This document shows positions 17,685 through 25,953 of a stretch of DNA of 64,000 nucleotides, in pieces; position 1 is the stretch's first letter, and each line of letters opens with the position of its first letter. A program made the position numbers and the translations under genes. The notes beneath the pieces were generated by a model, which saw only the letters and a program-made list of their open reading frames with translations, did no database searches and had not been told where the DNA came from. The DNA comes from Roseovarius salinarum. Its GTDB lineage: Bacteria; Pseudomonadota; Alphaproteobacteria; Rhodobacterales; Rhodobacteraceae. The stretch is from assembly GCF_002834145.1 (NCBI RefSeq), contig NZ_PHNT01000011.1, forward strand, positions 1-64,000, read 5' to 3'.

Positions 17685-18911
17685 TCAGCCCGCCGTTTCC
17701 AGCGTCGCGCGGTCGATGATCGCGACGCCGTCGCCGACGCGGTCGGAGGGGTGGGTGACCACCCGCGCGCCGGCCTCGAGCCCGGCCGTGACCTGTGCCG
17801 CGCGGTCATTGCGCCGCCCGATCCCGACCGTGCGCAAGCGGGCGACGCCGTCACCACCGACCGCGAACACCGCCCAGTCGTCGCCGCGGCGAAAAAGGGC
17901 ACTCAACGGCACCTGCAGGACGTTGTCGGCCTGCCATTCGACGATGCGCAGGTAGACCGCGTAGCCGTCGCCCAGGCCCGCGCGCGCGGCGGGGGGCGAG
18001 ACGAAGTCGAAGACGACGTCGACGCGCTGTTCCTCGATGCCCAGCGCGGAGACCTCGGTGCGTGCGGATGGCTCGACCCGGCGCAGTTCCGCCTCCAGGG
18101 GCTCCGGGCCGCCCCAGCGCTCCACGATGGCGCGCGCCCCCGGTGCAAGACCGATGGCATCGGACGACAACAGCTCGGCGACGATCTCGAGATCCTGCGG
18201 CTGGCCTACCGACAGAAGCCGCGTGCCCGCGGTGACGGGCCGTTCGCTGAGCACGTCGATCGACAGGACCTGGCCGTCGATCGGCGCCGTGAGCCGCACG
18301 CAGCAGCCCTGGTCGCCGGCCGCCGGGTCGTCGGGTTCGATCAGCGCCGCGCGGGCACGGTCGAGCGCGCCGCGCGCCCGGTCGAGCTCGGCGCGCGCGG
18401 CCTCCAGCGCGGCCTTCCTGATCTCGAGCTGCTGGGTGACGTCCTCGAGCCGGGTGAGCGAGGCGACGCCGCGTTCCACCAGTGTCTGGACCCGTTCGAA
18501 CTGGCTGCGGGCATGGGCCAGTTCCTCCTCGGCCACGCGCGCGCGGCTCTCGGCGGCGTGCAGCGCGGCGCGTGCCTCGCGCACGGCGGCCTCGGCCTGC
18601 ACCCGGCTGCGGGTGTCCAGCAGCGCGGGGCTGGCCGGCTCCACCACCGCGACGACGGTCTCGCCCGCGGTCACGTCGTCGCCCACACGAACCGGCGAGC
18701 GCTGCGCCGTCCCGGTGATCGGGGCGGCGACCTCGTAGACCTCGCGGATGCGCGTGCGCCCCTCTGCGCCGATGGTCACCTGCATCGGCCCGCGCGTGAC
18801 GGTGGCAAGGTCGACCGGCACGGGGTCCGGCCGGAACGCCACGACGGCCAGTGCGGCGACGGCGGCCAGCCCGAGGCCACCCAGGATCAGCGTGCGGGGT
18901 CTAGTGGCCAT
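17685..18911 (-). CDS. HlyD/RND-type periplasmic adaptor (membrane fusion protein)
   Basis: 408 residues. One N-terminal membrane anchor (LILGGLGLAAVAALAVVAF) is followed by a barrel-sandwich half (VYEVAAPITGTAQRSPVRVGD), a long alanine/arginine-rich coiled coil (about 100-200) and the second half of the sandwich (VRLTAPIDGQVLSIDVLSERPV), then beta-barrel and membrane-proximal domains. Such adaptors link an inner-membrane transporter to the outer membrane. It lies 3 bp after the permease gene, so it is the adaptor of this ABC system. Confidence 0.88.
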   Translation of the reverse strand: MATRPRTLILGGLGLAAVAALAVVAFRPDPVPVDLATVTRGPMQVTIGAEGRTRIREVYEVAAPITGTAQRSPVRVGDDVTAGETVVAVVEPASPALLDTRSRVQAEAAVREARAALHAAESRARVAEEELAHARSQFERVQTLVERGVASLTRLEDVTQQLEIRKAALEAARAELDRARGALDRARAALIEPDDPAAGDQGCCVRLTAPIDGQVLSIDVLSERPVTAGTRLLSVGQPQDLEIVAELLSSDAIGLAPGARAIVERWGGPEPLEAELRRVEPSARTEVSALGIEEQRVDVVFDFVSPPAARAGLGDGYAVYLRIVEWQADNVLQVPLSALFRRGDDWAVFAVGGDGVARLRTVGIGRRNDRAAQVTAGLEAGARVVTHPSDRVGDGVAIIDRATLETAG

Positions 18912-18914
18912 GGG

Positions 18915-21278
18915 TCATTCCCTCGTTTTCATGACGTCGACAAGATCGAGCCGGTCGAGCCGGCGGCGCACGATCAGCGCCGAGGCCAGCGCGGCCCCCA
19001 GCACGACCAGGCTTGCGCGCGCGAAACCGGCGGGTTCCAGCACCAGCGGGATCGCGTAGAGATCGCTGCTCGAGCCCTCGGCCAGCGCCTTCGAGATGGC
19101 CGCGCCCAGCAACCAGCCCAGCGGTTGCGCCAGCACCGCGATCAGCATGCTTTCGCCCACGAGGATGAACGAGACCTCGCCGCGGGTGAAGCCCAGGATG
19201 CGCAGGCTGGCCAGTTCGCGGGCGCGCTCCGACAGCTGGATCCGCGCCCCGTTGTAGGCGACGCCGACGGTGATCATGACCGCGATGGCGATGTAGACCG
19301 TGGTCATGATGGTCACGTTCTCGCGGATCGTGTCGCGGAACGCGCGGCGCATCCGGTCGATCATCACCAGCCCGCTGAGCTTCGGCGTGCGCTTGAGTTC
19401 CGCGTGCAGCGCGGGCAGCTTCGTGTCGTCGAGCAACAGGTTGGCGGTGGTGATGCGCGGCGCCTGGCCCAGCAGGCGGTTGAGCGTGCCGAGGTCCATG
19501 TAGGCGCCCAGCCCGAAGTACTGCGTTACCAGCCCGGCCACCCGGACCGCGTGCGTTTCGTTGTGCGCGCCCATGAACTCGACCTCGATCACGTCGCCGG
19601 GGCGCGCTTCCAGCTGGTCGGCCAGCCGCCGCGACAGCAGCAGCCCGCCGGGCGGCGCGGTGACCACGCGACCGGCACCGTCGATGATGCGCGACAGGTC
19701 GGTGCCGGGGCGGCGCGCCTCGATCGGCGTGTCCTTTTCCAGGTGGCCGTGGCGCAGGATCGCGGCGTGGAACTGCTGGCCCTCGGCGCGCAGCACGCCC
19801 GGCAGGTCCGCGACCCGCGCCAGCGCGGTTTCCGGCACGTCGGGTGTGAACATCAGCATCGCGTCCTGACGGTTGGCCTGGTGGAAGGCGGTATCCAGGA
19901 TCTCGTCGAGCGCATCCGAGAAGAAGCTCGAGGCCACGAGGACCGCGACTGCCAGCGACAGCCCCAGCGTCGTCAGGGCCGAGCGCACCGGCCAGCGCAT
20001 CAGGCTGCGCAGGATCATCATCACCGGCTGCGACAGGCGCATCGCGGCCAGCGCCCGGTCCAGCACGGTGCGCTTGAACCGCGGGGGTGCCGGCGGGGCC
20101 ATGGCGACCGCGGGCGCCATCCGCGCCGCCCGCAGCGCGCTGCGCGTGGCCCCCGCCGCGGCGCTGAGCAGGGCCAGCGCCCCCGACACGGCGTAAGCGG
20201 TGTAGGACACGCTGTAGATCAGGTAGGGAAAGTCGAAGAACCGCGCGTAAAGCTGCGCCAGTTCGCGCGACAGCCACGTTCCCGCGGTCCAGCCGATCAG
20301 CGTGCCGGCCACGGCGATGAGCCCGGCCAGCATCAGGTAGTGGATGCAGATCTCGACGTCGGAATAGCCGATCGCCTTGAGCAGGCCGATCTCGGAGCGT
20401 TCCAGCGCGATGATGCGGCCGAGAACCATGCCCACGAGGAAGGCGGTGATGCCGAAGAACACCGGCGGAAGGATCATCGCGGTGGTGCGCAGCTGCGTGA
20501 TCTCGGCGTCGACGAAACTGTGCGACACCTGCTTGTCGCGCCCGTAGGCCCCCAGCCCGCCGTAGGGATCGAGCAGGTCGTTCAGCCGGTCGATCACCGC
20601 CCGCTCGTTGGAGTGCGGCCCCAGGTCCAGCGCCACGTTGTTGAACGCGCCCTCCATGTCGAAGGCCGCCGCCAGCGCCGCCCGCGGCATCCAGAGGATA
20701 CCGAAGGTCTCGTTGTCGGGCATCATGCCGCCCGGGCCGATGGTATAGATGAATTCCGGCGACAGCAGCGTGCCAGTCAGCGTGAGGCTGCGCTTGCGCC
20801 CGTTCAGGTTGGCCGCGAAGCTGTCCCCCGGTTGCAGGCCGTTGGCCCGCGCGAAGGGTTCGTTGACGGCGACCTCGTCTGCCGCCCCCGGCGCCGGCAG
20901 GCGCCCGGAGCGGACCACCGGCACGTTCAGCCCGCCGCCGCCTTCCCCGGGCAGCGACAGCAGGCGCCCCGTCACCGTTTCCATCCGGCCGGGGATGTCG
21001 AGGACGGCATGTTCGGACACCCGCGCCTGGGCCGCGCGCACGCCGGGAATCTCGCGGATGTCGCGCATCAGCGACAGCGGCGCGCGCCGGGCGTCGCCGA
21101 AGACGTCGGCGAAGCGGTTGCGCTCGTAGTAGGCCGCGCGCGTCTCCTCCAGCGCGGTCTGCATCCCGAAGGACGTCATCAGGATCGCCACGCCGCAGCC
21201 CAGCACCAGCGCGATGGCCAGCGCCTGGGCCCAGAGGCGGCGGAAATCGCGCAGAAGCTTGCGGTCGAGCGCGTCCAT
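18915..21278 (-). CDS. FtsX-like ABC transporter permease (duplicated, about 8-10 TM)
   Basis: 787 residues with two MacB/FtsX-type units. Each has an N-terminal membrane helix (ALAIALVLGCGVAILMT and LTTLGLSLAVAVLVASSFF), a periplasmic domain and a three-helix bundle containing the FtsX signature (ERSEIGLLKAIGYSDVEI and ERARELASLRILGFTRGEV). This layout matches large LolC/MacB-like permeases of uncharacterised exporters. It probably extrudes a hydrophobic or envelope compound together with the ATPase encoded upstream. The substrate is unknown. Confidence 0.9.
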   Translation of the reverse strand: MDALDRKLLRDFRRLWAQALAIALVLGCGVAILMTSFGMQTALEETRAAYYERNRFADVFGDARRAPLSLMRDIREIPGVRAAQARVSEHAVLDIPGRMETVTGRLLSLPGEGGGGLNVPVVRSGRLPAPGAADEVAVNEPFARANGLQPGDSFAANLNGRKRSLTLTGTLLSPEFIYTIGPGGMMPDNETFGILWMPRAALAAAFDMEGAFNNVALDLGPHSNERAVIDRLNDLLDPYGGLGAYGRDKQVSHSFVDAEITQLRTTAMILPPVFFGITAFLVGMVLGRIIALERSEIGLLKAIGYSDVEICIHYLMLAGLIAVAGTLIGWTAGTWLSRELAQLYARFFDFPYLIYSVSYTAYAVSGALALLSAAAGATRSALRAARMAPAVAMAPPAPPRFKRTVLDRALAAMRLSQPVMMILRSLMRWPVRSALTTLGLSLAVAVLVASSFFSDALDEILDTAFHQANRQDAMLMFTPDVPETALARVADLPGVLRAEGQQFHAAILRHGHLEKDTPIEARRPGTDLSRIIDGAGRVVTAPPGGLLLSRRLADQLEARPGDVIEVEFMGAHNETHAVRVAGLVTQYFGLGAYMDLGTLNRLLGQAPRITTANLLLDDTKLPALHAELKRTPKLSGLVMIDRMRRAFRDTIRENVTIMTTVYIAIAVMITVGVAYNGARIQLSERARELASLRILGFTRGEVSFILVGESMLIAVLAQPLGWLLGAAISKALAEGSSSDLYAIPLVLEPAGFARASLVVLGAALASALIVRRRLDRLDLVDVMKTRE

Positions 21279-21291
21279 CGCCCCGCGTCCC

Positions 21292-21999
21292 CTACCAGCT
21301 GATCTCGGACGGGGCGACCCGGGTGGCGTTTTCCTCCACCCGTTCGATGCGCCCGTCGCGGAACCGGATCACCCTGTGGGCCATCTTGCGGATTGCCGCG
21401 TTGTGGGTGATCACCGCCGTCGTGGTGCCCAGCCGGTCGTTGACCGATTTCAGCGCCTCCAGCACCTGGATGCCGGTCTGGCTGTCCAGCGCGCCGGTGG
21501 GTTCGTCGCACAGCAGCACCTCGGGGCGTTTCGCGATGGCCCGCGCGATGGCGACACGCTGCTGTTCGCCGCCGGACATCTCGGCGGGGAAATGGTCCAT
21601 CCGGTGGTCCAGCCCGACCTCGGCCAGCGCCGCTTCTGGCGTCATCGGGTCGCGGGCCACGTCGGTGACAAGCTGGACGTTCTCGCGCGCGGTCAGGCTG
21701 GCCACCAGGTTGTAGAACTGGAAGACGAAGCCCACGTGATCGCGCCGGTAGCGGGTCAGGCCCCGGTCGCCCAGCCCGGTGAGTTCAAGGTCGCGGAACC
21801 AGACCCGGCCCTCGGTCGCGTGATCCAGCCCGCCCAGGATATTGAGCAGGGTGGACTTGCCACTGCCCGAGGGGCCCAGCAGGACGGCCAGTTCGCCCGC
21901 GAAAAGTTCCAGATCGACGCCGGCCAGCGCCGTCACCTTCACCTCGCCGGTGTCGTAGACCTTGGTCACCCCTTCGGTTCTGAAAACCGTTTCAGGCAT
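21292..21999 (-). CDS. ABC transporter ATP-binding protein (MacB/LolD type)
   Basis: 235 residues: Walker [16 protein letters not shown]-loop [18 protein letters not shown], signature [14 protein letters not shown], Walker [15 protein letters not shown] and H-loop ITHNA. The sequence is typical of the MacB/LolD subfamily that energises FtsX-like permeases. It is the first gene of a four-gene minus-strand operon and is divergent from the nitroreductase gene. The ATG at 21999 is chosen because [15 protein letters not shown] is the usual N-terminus. Confidence 0.93.
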   Translation of the reverse strand: MPETVFRTEGVTKVYDTGEVKVTALAGVDLELFAGELAVLLGPSGSGKSTLLNILGGLDHATEGRVWFRDLELTGLGDRGLTRYRRDHVGFVFQFYNLVASLTARENVQLVTDVARDPMTPEAALAEVGLDHRMDHFPAEMSGGEQQRVAIARAIAKRPEVLLCDEPTGALDSQTGIQVLEALKSVNDRLGTTTAVITHNAAIRKMAHRVIRFRDGRIERVEENATRVAPSEISW

Positions 22000-22152
22000 C
22001 TGCGCGATTCCCTTCGCGGCGGACAATGCGCCGGCACGGTGCCGCGGGCCTTGATCTGACGCAACTGCGCCGGATCGGGGTTGAGCGCGATCAAGGCGGG
22101 CGCGGGCCATGCCTGTCAAGCTCTCGGCACATGCAACCGCAAGGAGGCCGAA

Positions 22153-23103
22153 ATGACCGCCGATGCCGAGATCCGGGATCTCGTGAACGCCGCCCACATG
22201 GCGCCGTCGAGCCACAACACACAGCCCTGGGTGTTCGAGGTGGAGGGGCGCCGCGTGCGCCTGCTGGCCGACCGCACGCGCGCGTTGCCCGCCAACGACC
22301 CCGATGACCGCGAGCTGACGATCAGCTGCGGCGCCGCCCTGCTGAACCTGCGGGCTGCCGCGGCCGCGCAGGGGCATGGCGCGCAGGTGGCTCTGTTGCC
22401 CGACGCGGACGATCCGGACCTGCTGGCCGAGGTCGAGATCGGGCCGGGCACGCCCGAGACCGCGCTTGCCCCGCTGGCCCCGGCCATCGCGGCGCGGCGC
22501 ACCTGGCGCAAACCCTTCGACGGCACGCCCGTGCCCGCCGACCGGGTGGCGCAGCTGCAGCGCGCCGCGCAGGAGGAGGGTGCGTGGCTGGCCCCGCTGG
22601 AGGACCCGCAGCTGCGGGAGTCAGCCGCCGAGCTGGTCTCCGAGGGCGACGCGGCGCAATGGGCCGATCCGCGCTGGCGCCGCGAACTGGCCGCCTGGAT
22701 GCACCCGCGCCGCGACGGCGAGGGGCTGAGCCTGCCGTGGCTCGCGGTGCCGGTGGCGCAGCTGGTCGTGCGCAGCTTCGACATGGGCGGCGGTGTCGCG
22801 GCCCATGACGCGAAGCTGGCCGAGGGGTCGCCGTTGCTGGCGGTTCTGGGCACGGGGGCCGACGGCACCGCCGACTGGCTGCGCGCGGGGCAGGCGCTGG
22901 AGCGGGTGCTGCTGGCCGGTGCCGCCGACGGGGTGCAGGCGTCCTATCTCAACCAGCCGGTGCAGGTGGCGCACCTCCGCCCCAAGCTTCAGGCGCTTGC
23001 CGCGCAGCCGGGTCAGCCGCAGATCCTGCTGCGCATGGGGTTCCCCGAGGATGAGGTCCCGGCGGCCCCGCGCCGCCCGCTCGACGCCGTCCTGCAGGGC
23101 TGA
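22153..23103 (+). CDS. Acg-like nitroreductase-family FMN oxidoreductase
   Basis: 316 residues. The N-terminal [18 protein letters not shown] is the signature of the Acg/nitroreductase-like family, followed by [30 protein letters not shown] and, near the C-terminus, [26 protein letters not shown]. These proteins have a duplicated nitroreductase fold and bind FMN; their substrates are mostly unknown. A strong AAGGAGG lies 5 bp before the ATG. It is divergent from the ABC operon, with about 150 bp between. Confidence 0.85.
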   Translation: MTADAEIRDLVNAAHMAPSSHNTQPWVFEVEGRRVRLLADRTRALPANDPDDRELTISCGAALLNLRAAAAAQGHGAQVALLPDADDPDLLAEVEIGPGTPETALAPLAPAIAARRTWRKPFDGTPVPADRVAQLQRAAQEEGAWLAPLEDPQLRESAAELVSEGDAAQWADPRWRRELAAWMHPRRDGEGLSLPWLAVPVAQLVVRSFDMGGGVAAHDAKLAEGSPLLAVLGTGADGTADWLRAGQALERVLLAGAADGVQASYLNQPVQVAHLRPKLQALAAQPGQPQILLRMGFPEDEVPAAPRRPLDAVLQG

Positions 23104-23539
23104 GCGCGCCACGCGCCTGCCGGCCATCGGCGCGGGCGCGGTGGCGTCCTGAACGGCACGAAAAGCGAATCAACCGTGCGGTCCCGCCGGGTGCGGGGCC
23201 GCCGTGCAGCGCGCGCATGCCCATTTGAAAAGGCGGGTCCGCGCGCGGGGTGTGCCCTGCCGGCAACGGGCCCGGGTTCCCGCGATGCCGCAGCTTCGGG
23301 CAACACCGCATCAATGATTGGCAGGAGACGTTCGCGCAGGCGAGTCGGACTTCGGGGCATGCTCAAAAATTACTGCAATTGCGCAAGTTTAGATCACTTT
23401 CTTAGCTTGCAAATTCTGCATAGCAGCATTGAGAAACCCGGGGATTGTGCAGGTGCAGCATCCGCCTATGTTGGAGGTCAACGAGACACGGCACGGCGTC
23501 CAGGCCGCCGCACCGACCGACCACGACGGAGCACGAAGA
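23104..23539 (+). other. 436-bp intergenic leader of the DUF1127-sRNA unit
   Basis: I see no convincing gene here; the in-frame readings have neither ribosome-binding site nor recognisable protein features. The first half is GC-rich. The part from about 23360 to 23440 is markedly AT-richer than its surroundings (GCTCAAAAATTACTGCAATT and TTTAGATCACTTTCTTAGC), as expected of a regulatory region. A candidate promoter lies at 23445-23472. Confidence 0.5.
23445..23472 (+). promoter_or_regulatory. Candidate heat-shock-sigma (RpoH-like) promoter
   Basis: TTG at 23445-23447 and CCTATGTT at 23465-23472 are 17 bp apart and about 70 bp upstream of the DUF1127 start. In Rhodobacter sphaeroides the homologous DUF1127-CcsR unit is transcribed from an RpoHI/RpoHII promoter with a similar -10 element. 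The match here is by eye only. Confidence 0.35.
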
Positions 23540-23767
23540 ATGGCATTCGATGTCAACACCCGCCCGGCCCACTCGACACTCGCGCTTGAAATCAGCGCGC
23601 TTGTCGACCGCTTGGGGCAGCGGGCTGCACACTACGCCGCCTTCCGCCGCACGCGCAACGAACTCGCGGCTCTGAGCGACCGCGAACTCGCGGATCTCGG
23701 CGTGCACCGCAGCGAAATCACGCGCTGCGCCTACGAATCCGTCTACGGCCCCCGCGACCGGGGCTGA
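23540..23767 (+). CDS. DUF1127 protein (CcaF1-like)
   Basis: 75 residues, with the DUF1127 core YAAFRRTRNELAALSDRELADLGVHRSEI near the C-terminus. Small arginine-rich DUF1127 proteins in alphaproteobacteria affect RNA turnover and stress responses. In Rhodobacter sphaeroides the gene immediately upstream of the CcsR sRNAs (RSP_6037, CcaF1) is a DUF1127 protein cotranscribed with them, and this locus has the same arrangement. The first sRNA stem begins 7 bp after the stop codon, so mRNA and sRNAs are very likely one precursor. Confidence 0.92.
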   Translation: MAFDVNTRPAHSTLALEISALVDRLGQRAAHYAAFRRTRNELAALSDRELADLGVHRSEITRCAYESVYGPRDRG

Positions 23768-23773
23768 CAGAAA

Positions 23774-23851
23774 TCAGGCGCTCTTTCTCCTCCTCCCTTG
23801 GAGCGCCTGAGACCGGCGGCGGCACCCTTCCTCCTCCCTGGTGCCGCCGCC
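23774..23851 (+). ncRNA. CcsR/cuckoo-type sRNA, unit 1
   Basis: Two adjacent stem-loops, each exposing CCTCCTCCC. Hairpin 1 has arms TCAGGCGCTC (23774-23783) and GAGCGCCTGA (23801-23810) with the motif at 23789-23797. Hairpin 2 has arms GGCGGCGGCACC (23815-23826) and GGTGCCGCCGCC (23840-23851) with the motif at 23830-23838. Two loops with this anti-Shine-Dalgarno-like motif define the CcsR family, described in Rhodobacter sphaeroides as stress-induced regulators of C1 metabolism and pyruvate dehydrogenase. It is probably processed from the DUF1127 transcript. Confidence 0.9.
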
Positions 23852-23861
23852 CGTAAGACCG

Positions 23862-23989
23862 GGGATCCTCGGATCCCGACAGCATACGCGGGGTTCCCTC
23901 CTCCTCCCTGAACCCGCGCGTTGTATGGCGGTGGCACCTCTCCTCCTCCCGGGTGCCACCGCCGCAAGACACTGGGATCCTCGGATCCC
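23862..23989 (+). repeat. Inter-unit palindromes GGGATCCTCGGATCCC, 112 bp apart
   Basis: The same 16-base palindrome occurs at 23862-23877 and 23974-23989, each time between two sRNA units and followed by GACAG(C/G)ATACG. The exact 112-bp period shows that units 2 and 3 arose by tandem duplication of spacer plus sRNA. With a 2-base loop the spacer can form a short hairpin that may mark a processing site between units. Confidence 0.75.
23886..23963 (+). ncRNA. CcsR/cuckoo-type sRNA, unit 2
   Basis: Hairpin 1 pairs ACGCGGGGTTC (23886-23896) with GAACCCGCGCGT (23910-23921) with one bulged base; its loop holds the motif at 23900-23908. Hairpin 2 pairs GGCGGTGGCACC (23927-23938) with GGTGCCACCGCC (23952-23963), motif at 23942-23950. 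Compared with the other units the stems carry compensating changes while the CCTCCTCCC loops stay fixed, which is strong evidence for a selected RNA structure. Confidence 0.9.
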
Positions 23990-23997
23990 GACAGGAT

Positions 23998-24084
23998 ACG
24001 TGGGGTTCTCTCCTCCTCCCTGAACCCACACGTTGATCGACGGCGGCGCCTCTCCTCCTCCCGGGCGCCGCCGTCATTCTTTTT
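23998..24084 (+). ncRNA. CcsR/cuckoo-type sRNA, unit 3 (with terminator)
   Basis: Hairpin 1 pairs ACGTGGGGTTC (23998-24008) with GAACCCACACGT (24022-24033), motif at 24012-24020. Hairpin 2 pairs GACGGCGGCGCC (24039-24050) with GGCGCCGCCGTC (24064-24075), motif at 24054-24062. Unit 2 has ACGCG and CGCGT where unit 3 has ACGTG and CACGT, a covariation. The second hairpin is followed by ATTCTTTTTC and so doubles as the terminator of the whole DUF1127-sRNA transcript. Confidence 0.9.
24039..24084 (+). terminator. Rho-independent terminator of the DUF1127-sRNA transcript
   Basis: A perfect 12-bp GC-rich stem (24039-24050 with 24064-24075) is followed by ATTCTTTTT. The units before it lack such a T run after their second hairpin, so termination is expected only after the third unit. 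Confidence 0.8.
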
Positions 24085-24152
24085 CTGGCCACATCCTTGA
24101 CCCGCGTCGCAACTTGGCGATCCTTCGGCCGTGATGCCGCCAAGGGGGGAAG

Positions 24153-25457
24153 ATGACCCGACACGCAACCGATGCCGCCACCTGCCGCGCCATTCGCGAC
24201 GCCGTGGCAGAGGCCATGCCCGCCCAGACCGAGTTCCTGGCCGATCTCACGCGCGTGCCCAGCGTGCGCGGCCAGGAAGGGCCGGCACTGGACCTGGTGG
24301 CCGGGGCACTGGGCGCCCACGGCATGGCCGTGGACGACTGGACCGTGCCGGTCGATGAGTTGGCGGGCCAGCCCGGGTTCTGCCGGGCGGCGGGCGAGGT
24401 GCCGTCGGTGCGCAGCGTCGTGGGCACGCACAGGCCCGCGCAGGCGCGCGGGCGGTCGTTGATCCTGCAGGGGCACCTGGACGTCGTGCCGCCGGGGCCG
24501 GAGGGCATGTGGACCACGCCGCCATTCGAGCCCGTGCTTCGCGACGGCTGGATGCACGGCCGTGGCGCCGGTGACATGAAGGCGGGGGTCTCGGCCAATC
24601 TCTTCGCCCTGGCCGCGCTGGCGCGCGCGGGGGTGGCGCCGGCGGCGCAGGTGCATCTTCAGGCGGTGGTCGAGGAGGAAAGCACCGGCCTTGGCGCGCT
24701 GGCCACGCTCGCGCGCGGGTATCGTGCGGACTGCGCGCTGATACCCGAACCCACGGCGCACGGGCTGGTGCGCGCGCAGGTGGGCGTGCTGTGGTTCCGG
24801 CTCGAGGTGGCAGGCCGGCCCGTGCACGCGGCCGAGGCCGGGCAGGGCGCCAACGCCATCGACGCCGCCTGGCACGTCATCGGGGCCCTTCGCGAGATGG
24901 AGGCGCGCTGGAACGCCGCCGCCGCCGCCGACCCGCTCTATGGCGGCGTGGCCCACCCGCTGAACTTCAACCCGGGCCGGATCTCGGGTGGCGACTGGGC
25001 CTCGAGCGTACCGGCGTGGTGCCACGCCGATTGCCGGATGGGCCTTTTGCCCGGCGCCGACGTGGACGAGGCGAAGGCCGAGATCGAGGCCACGGTGGCC
25101 GAGGCGGCGCGCGGCCATCCCTTCCTGTCTGCGCATCCGCCGCGCGTGGTCTGGAACGGGTTCGAGGCCGAAGGATACGTGCTGGACCATGCAGGCCCGG
25201 CCGAAGCGGCGCTGGCCGGTGCCTACCGGCAGGTTTTCGGCGAGGACGGCCCCGAAGACCGGATCTGGACGGCGCTGACCGACACGCGGTTCTACGGTCT
25301 CTATCACGGTATTCCGGGGGTGTGTTTCGGCCCGCGTGCCGAGGGCATTCACGGCTTCGACGAGCGCGTCGACCTCGGGTCGTTGCAGCAATGCACCGAA
25401 ACCATCGCGCTTTTCGTGGCGGCGTGGTGCGGGCTGGAGCCGGCGGGCGATGCCTGA
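24153..25457 (+). CDS. M20-family metallopeptidase/deacylase (ArgE/DapE type)
   Basis: 434 residues. The metal-ligand motifs of the M20 family are GHLDVVPPG, GRGAGDMKAG, VEEESTG and the later EP of LIPEPTAHG, with the dimerisation domain between (HAAEAGQGANAIDAAW). The C-terminal GVCFGPRAEGIHGFDERVDLG provides the last histidine. Related enzymes hydrolyse N-acyl amino acids such as acetylornithine or succinyl-diaminopimelate; the substrate is not assigned. The ATG at 24153 follows AGGGGGGAAG. It overlaps the acetyltransferase gene by 8 bp. Confidence 0.9.
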   Translation: MTRHATDAATCRAIRDAVAEAMPAQTEFLADLTRVPSVRGQEGPALDLVAGALGAHGMAVDDWTVPVDELAGQPGFCRAAGEVPSVRSVVGTHRPAQARGRSLILQGHLDVVPPGPEGMWTTPPFEPVLRDGWMHGRGAGDMKAGVSANLFALAALARAGVAPAAQVHLQAVVEEESTGLGALATLARGYRADCALIPEPTAHGLVRAQVGVLWFRLEVAGRPVHAAEAGQGANAIDAAWHVIGALREMEARWNAAAAADPLYGGVAHPLNFNPGRISGGDWASSVPAWCHADCRMGLLPGADVDEAKAEIEATVAEAARGHPFLSAHPPRVVWNGFEAEGYVLDHAGPAEAALAGAYRQVFGEDGPEDRIWTALTDTRFYGLYHGIPGVCFGPRAEGIHGFDERVDLGSLQQCTETIALFVAAWCGLEPAGDA

Positions 25458-25953
25458 CGTCGAAATCCGGCCGGCGACGGCCGGCGACTGGCCGGCGCTC
25501 TGGCCGATCCTGCGCGACATCTTCCGTTCGGGCGACACCTACGCCGTGGACCATGACATTTCGCAGACGGACGCGCGCGCCATGTGGCTGGAGGCCCCCG
25601 CGGCCAGCTTCGTCGCGCTGGCGGACGGCGCCGTGCGGGGCGGCTACTACATCAAGCGCAACCAGGCGGGGGGCGGGGCGCATGTGTGCAACTGCGGCTA
25701 CGTGGTCGCCCCGGCGGCGCGCGGGCAGGGGCTGGCCGAGGCGATGTGCCGCCATTCGCAGGCGCAGGCGCGCGCCCTGGGGTTCGAGGCGATGCAGTTC
25801 AATTTCGTGGTGACCACCAACACCGGCGCGATCCGCCTGTGGGAGCGGCTGGGCTTCGAGACCGTGGGCCGGTTGCCGGGCGCCTTCGAACATCCCGCCG
25901 CCGGCCGGGTGGACGCGCTGGTGATGATGAAGTGGCTGGCGCCCGCCGGCTGA
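25450..25953 (+). CDS. GNAT-family N-acetyltransferase
   Basis: 167 residues of the GNAT fold. The acetyl-CoA pyrophosphate loop is VVAPAARGQGLAEAM, preceded by the NCGYVV strand, and the C-terminal motif is NTGAIRLWERLGFETVGRLPGAF. It is translationally coupled to the upstream M20 deacylase, so the two may work on related amino-group substrates in opposite directions; this is inference from position only. Confidence 0.9.
   Translation: MPDVEIRPATAGDWPALWPILRDIFRSGDTYAVDHDISQTDARAMWLEAPAASFVALADGAVRGGYYIKRNQAGGGAHVCNCGYVVAPAARGQGLAEAMCRHSQAQARALGFEAMQFNFVVTTNTGAIRLWERLGFETVGRLPGAFEHPAAGRVDALVMMKWLAPAG

Noticed and set aside
17493-21302. A 1269-codon plus-strand open frame
   Set aside because: It is the shadow of the ABC adaptor and permease genes, with no motifs and an abnormal Arg/His/Gln composition.
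23176-23589. A 137-codon frame upstream of and overlapping the DUF1127 gene
   Set aside because: There is no ribosome-binding site and no protein character, and it overlaps the leader and a clear gene in another frame.
23774-24084. Possible CRISPR array
   Set aside because: The units are hairpins with fixed loops and covarying stems at a 112-bp period, without constant direct repeats, unique spacers or cas genes.
23743-24168. Minus-strand frames encoding repeated GREEE/FREEE-type peptides
   Set aside because: They are translations of the antisense of the CCTCCTCCC hairpins; the conserved feature is RNA structure, not protein.
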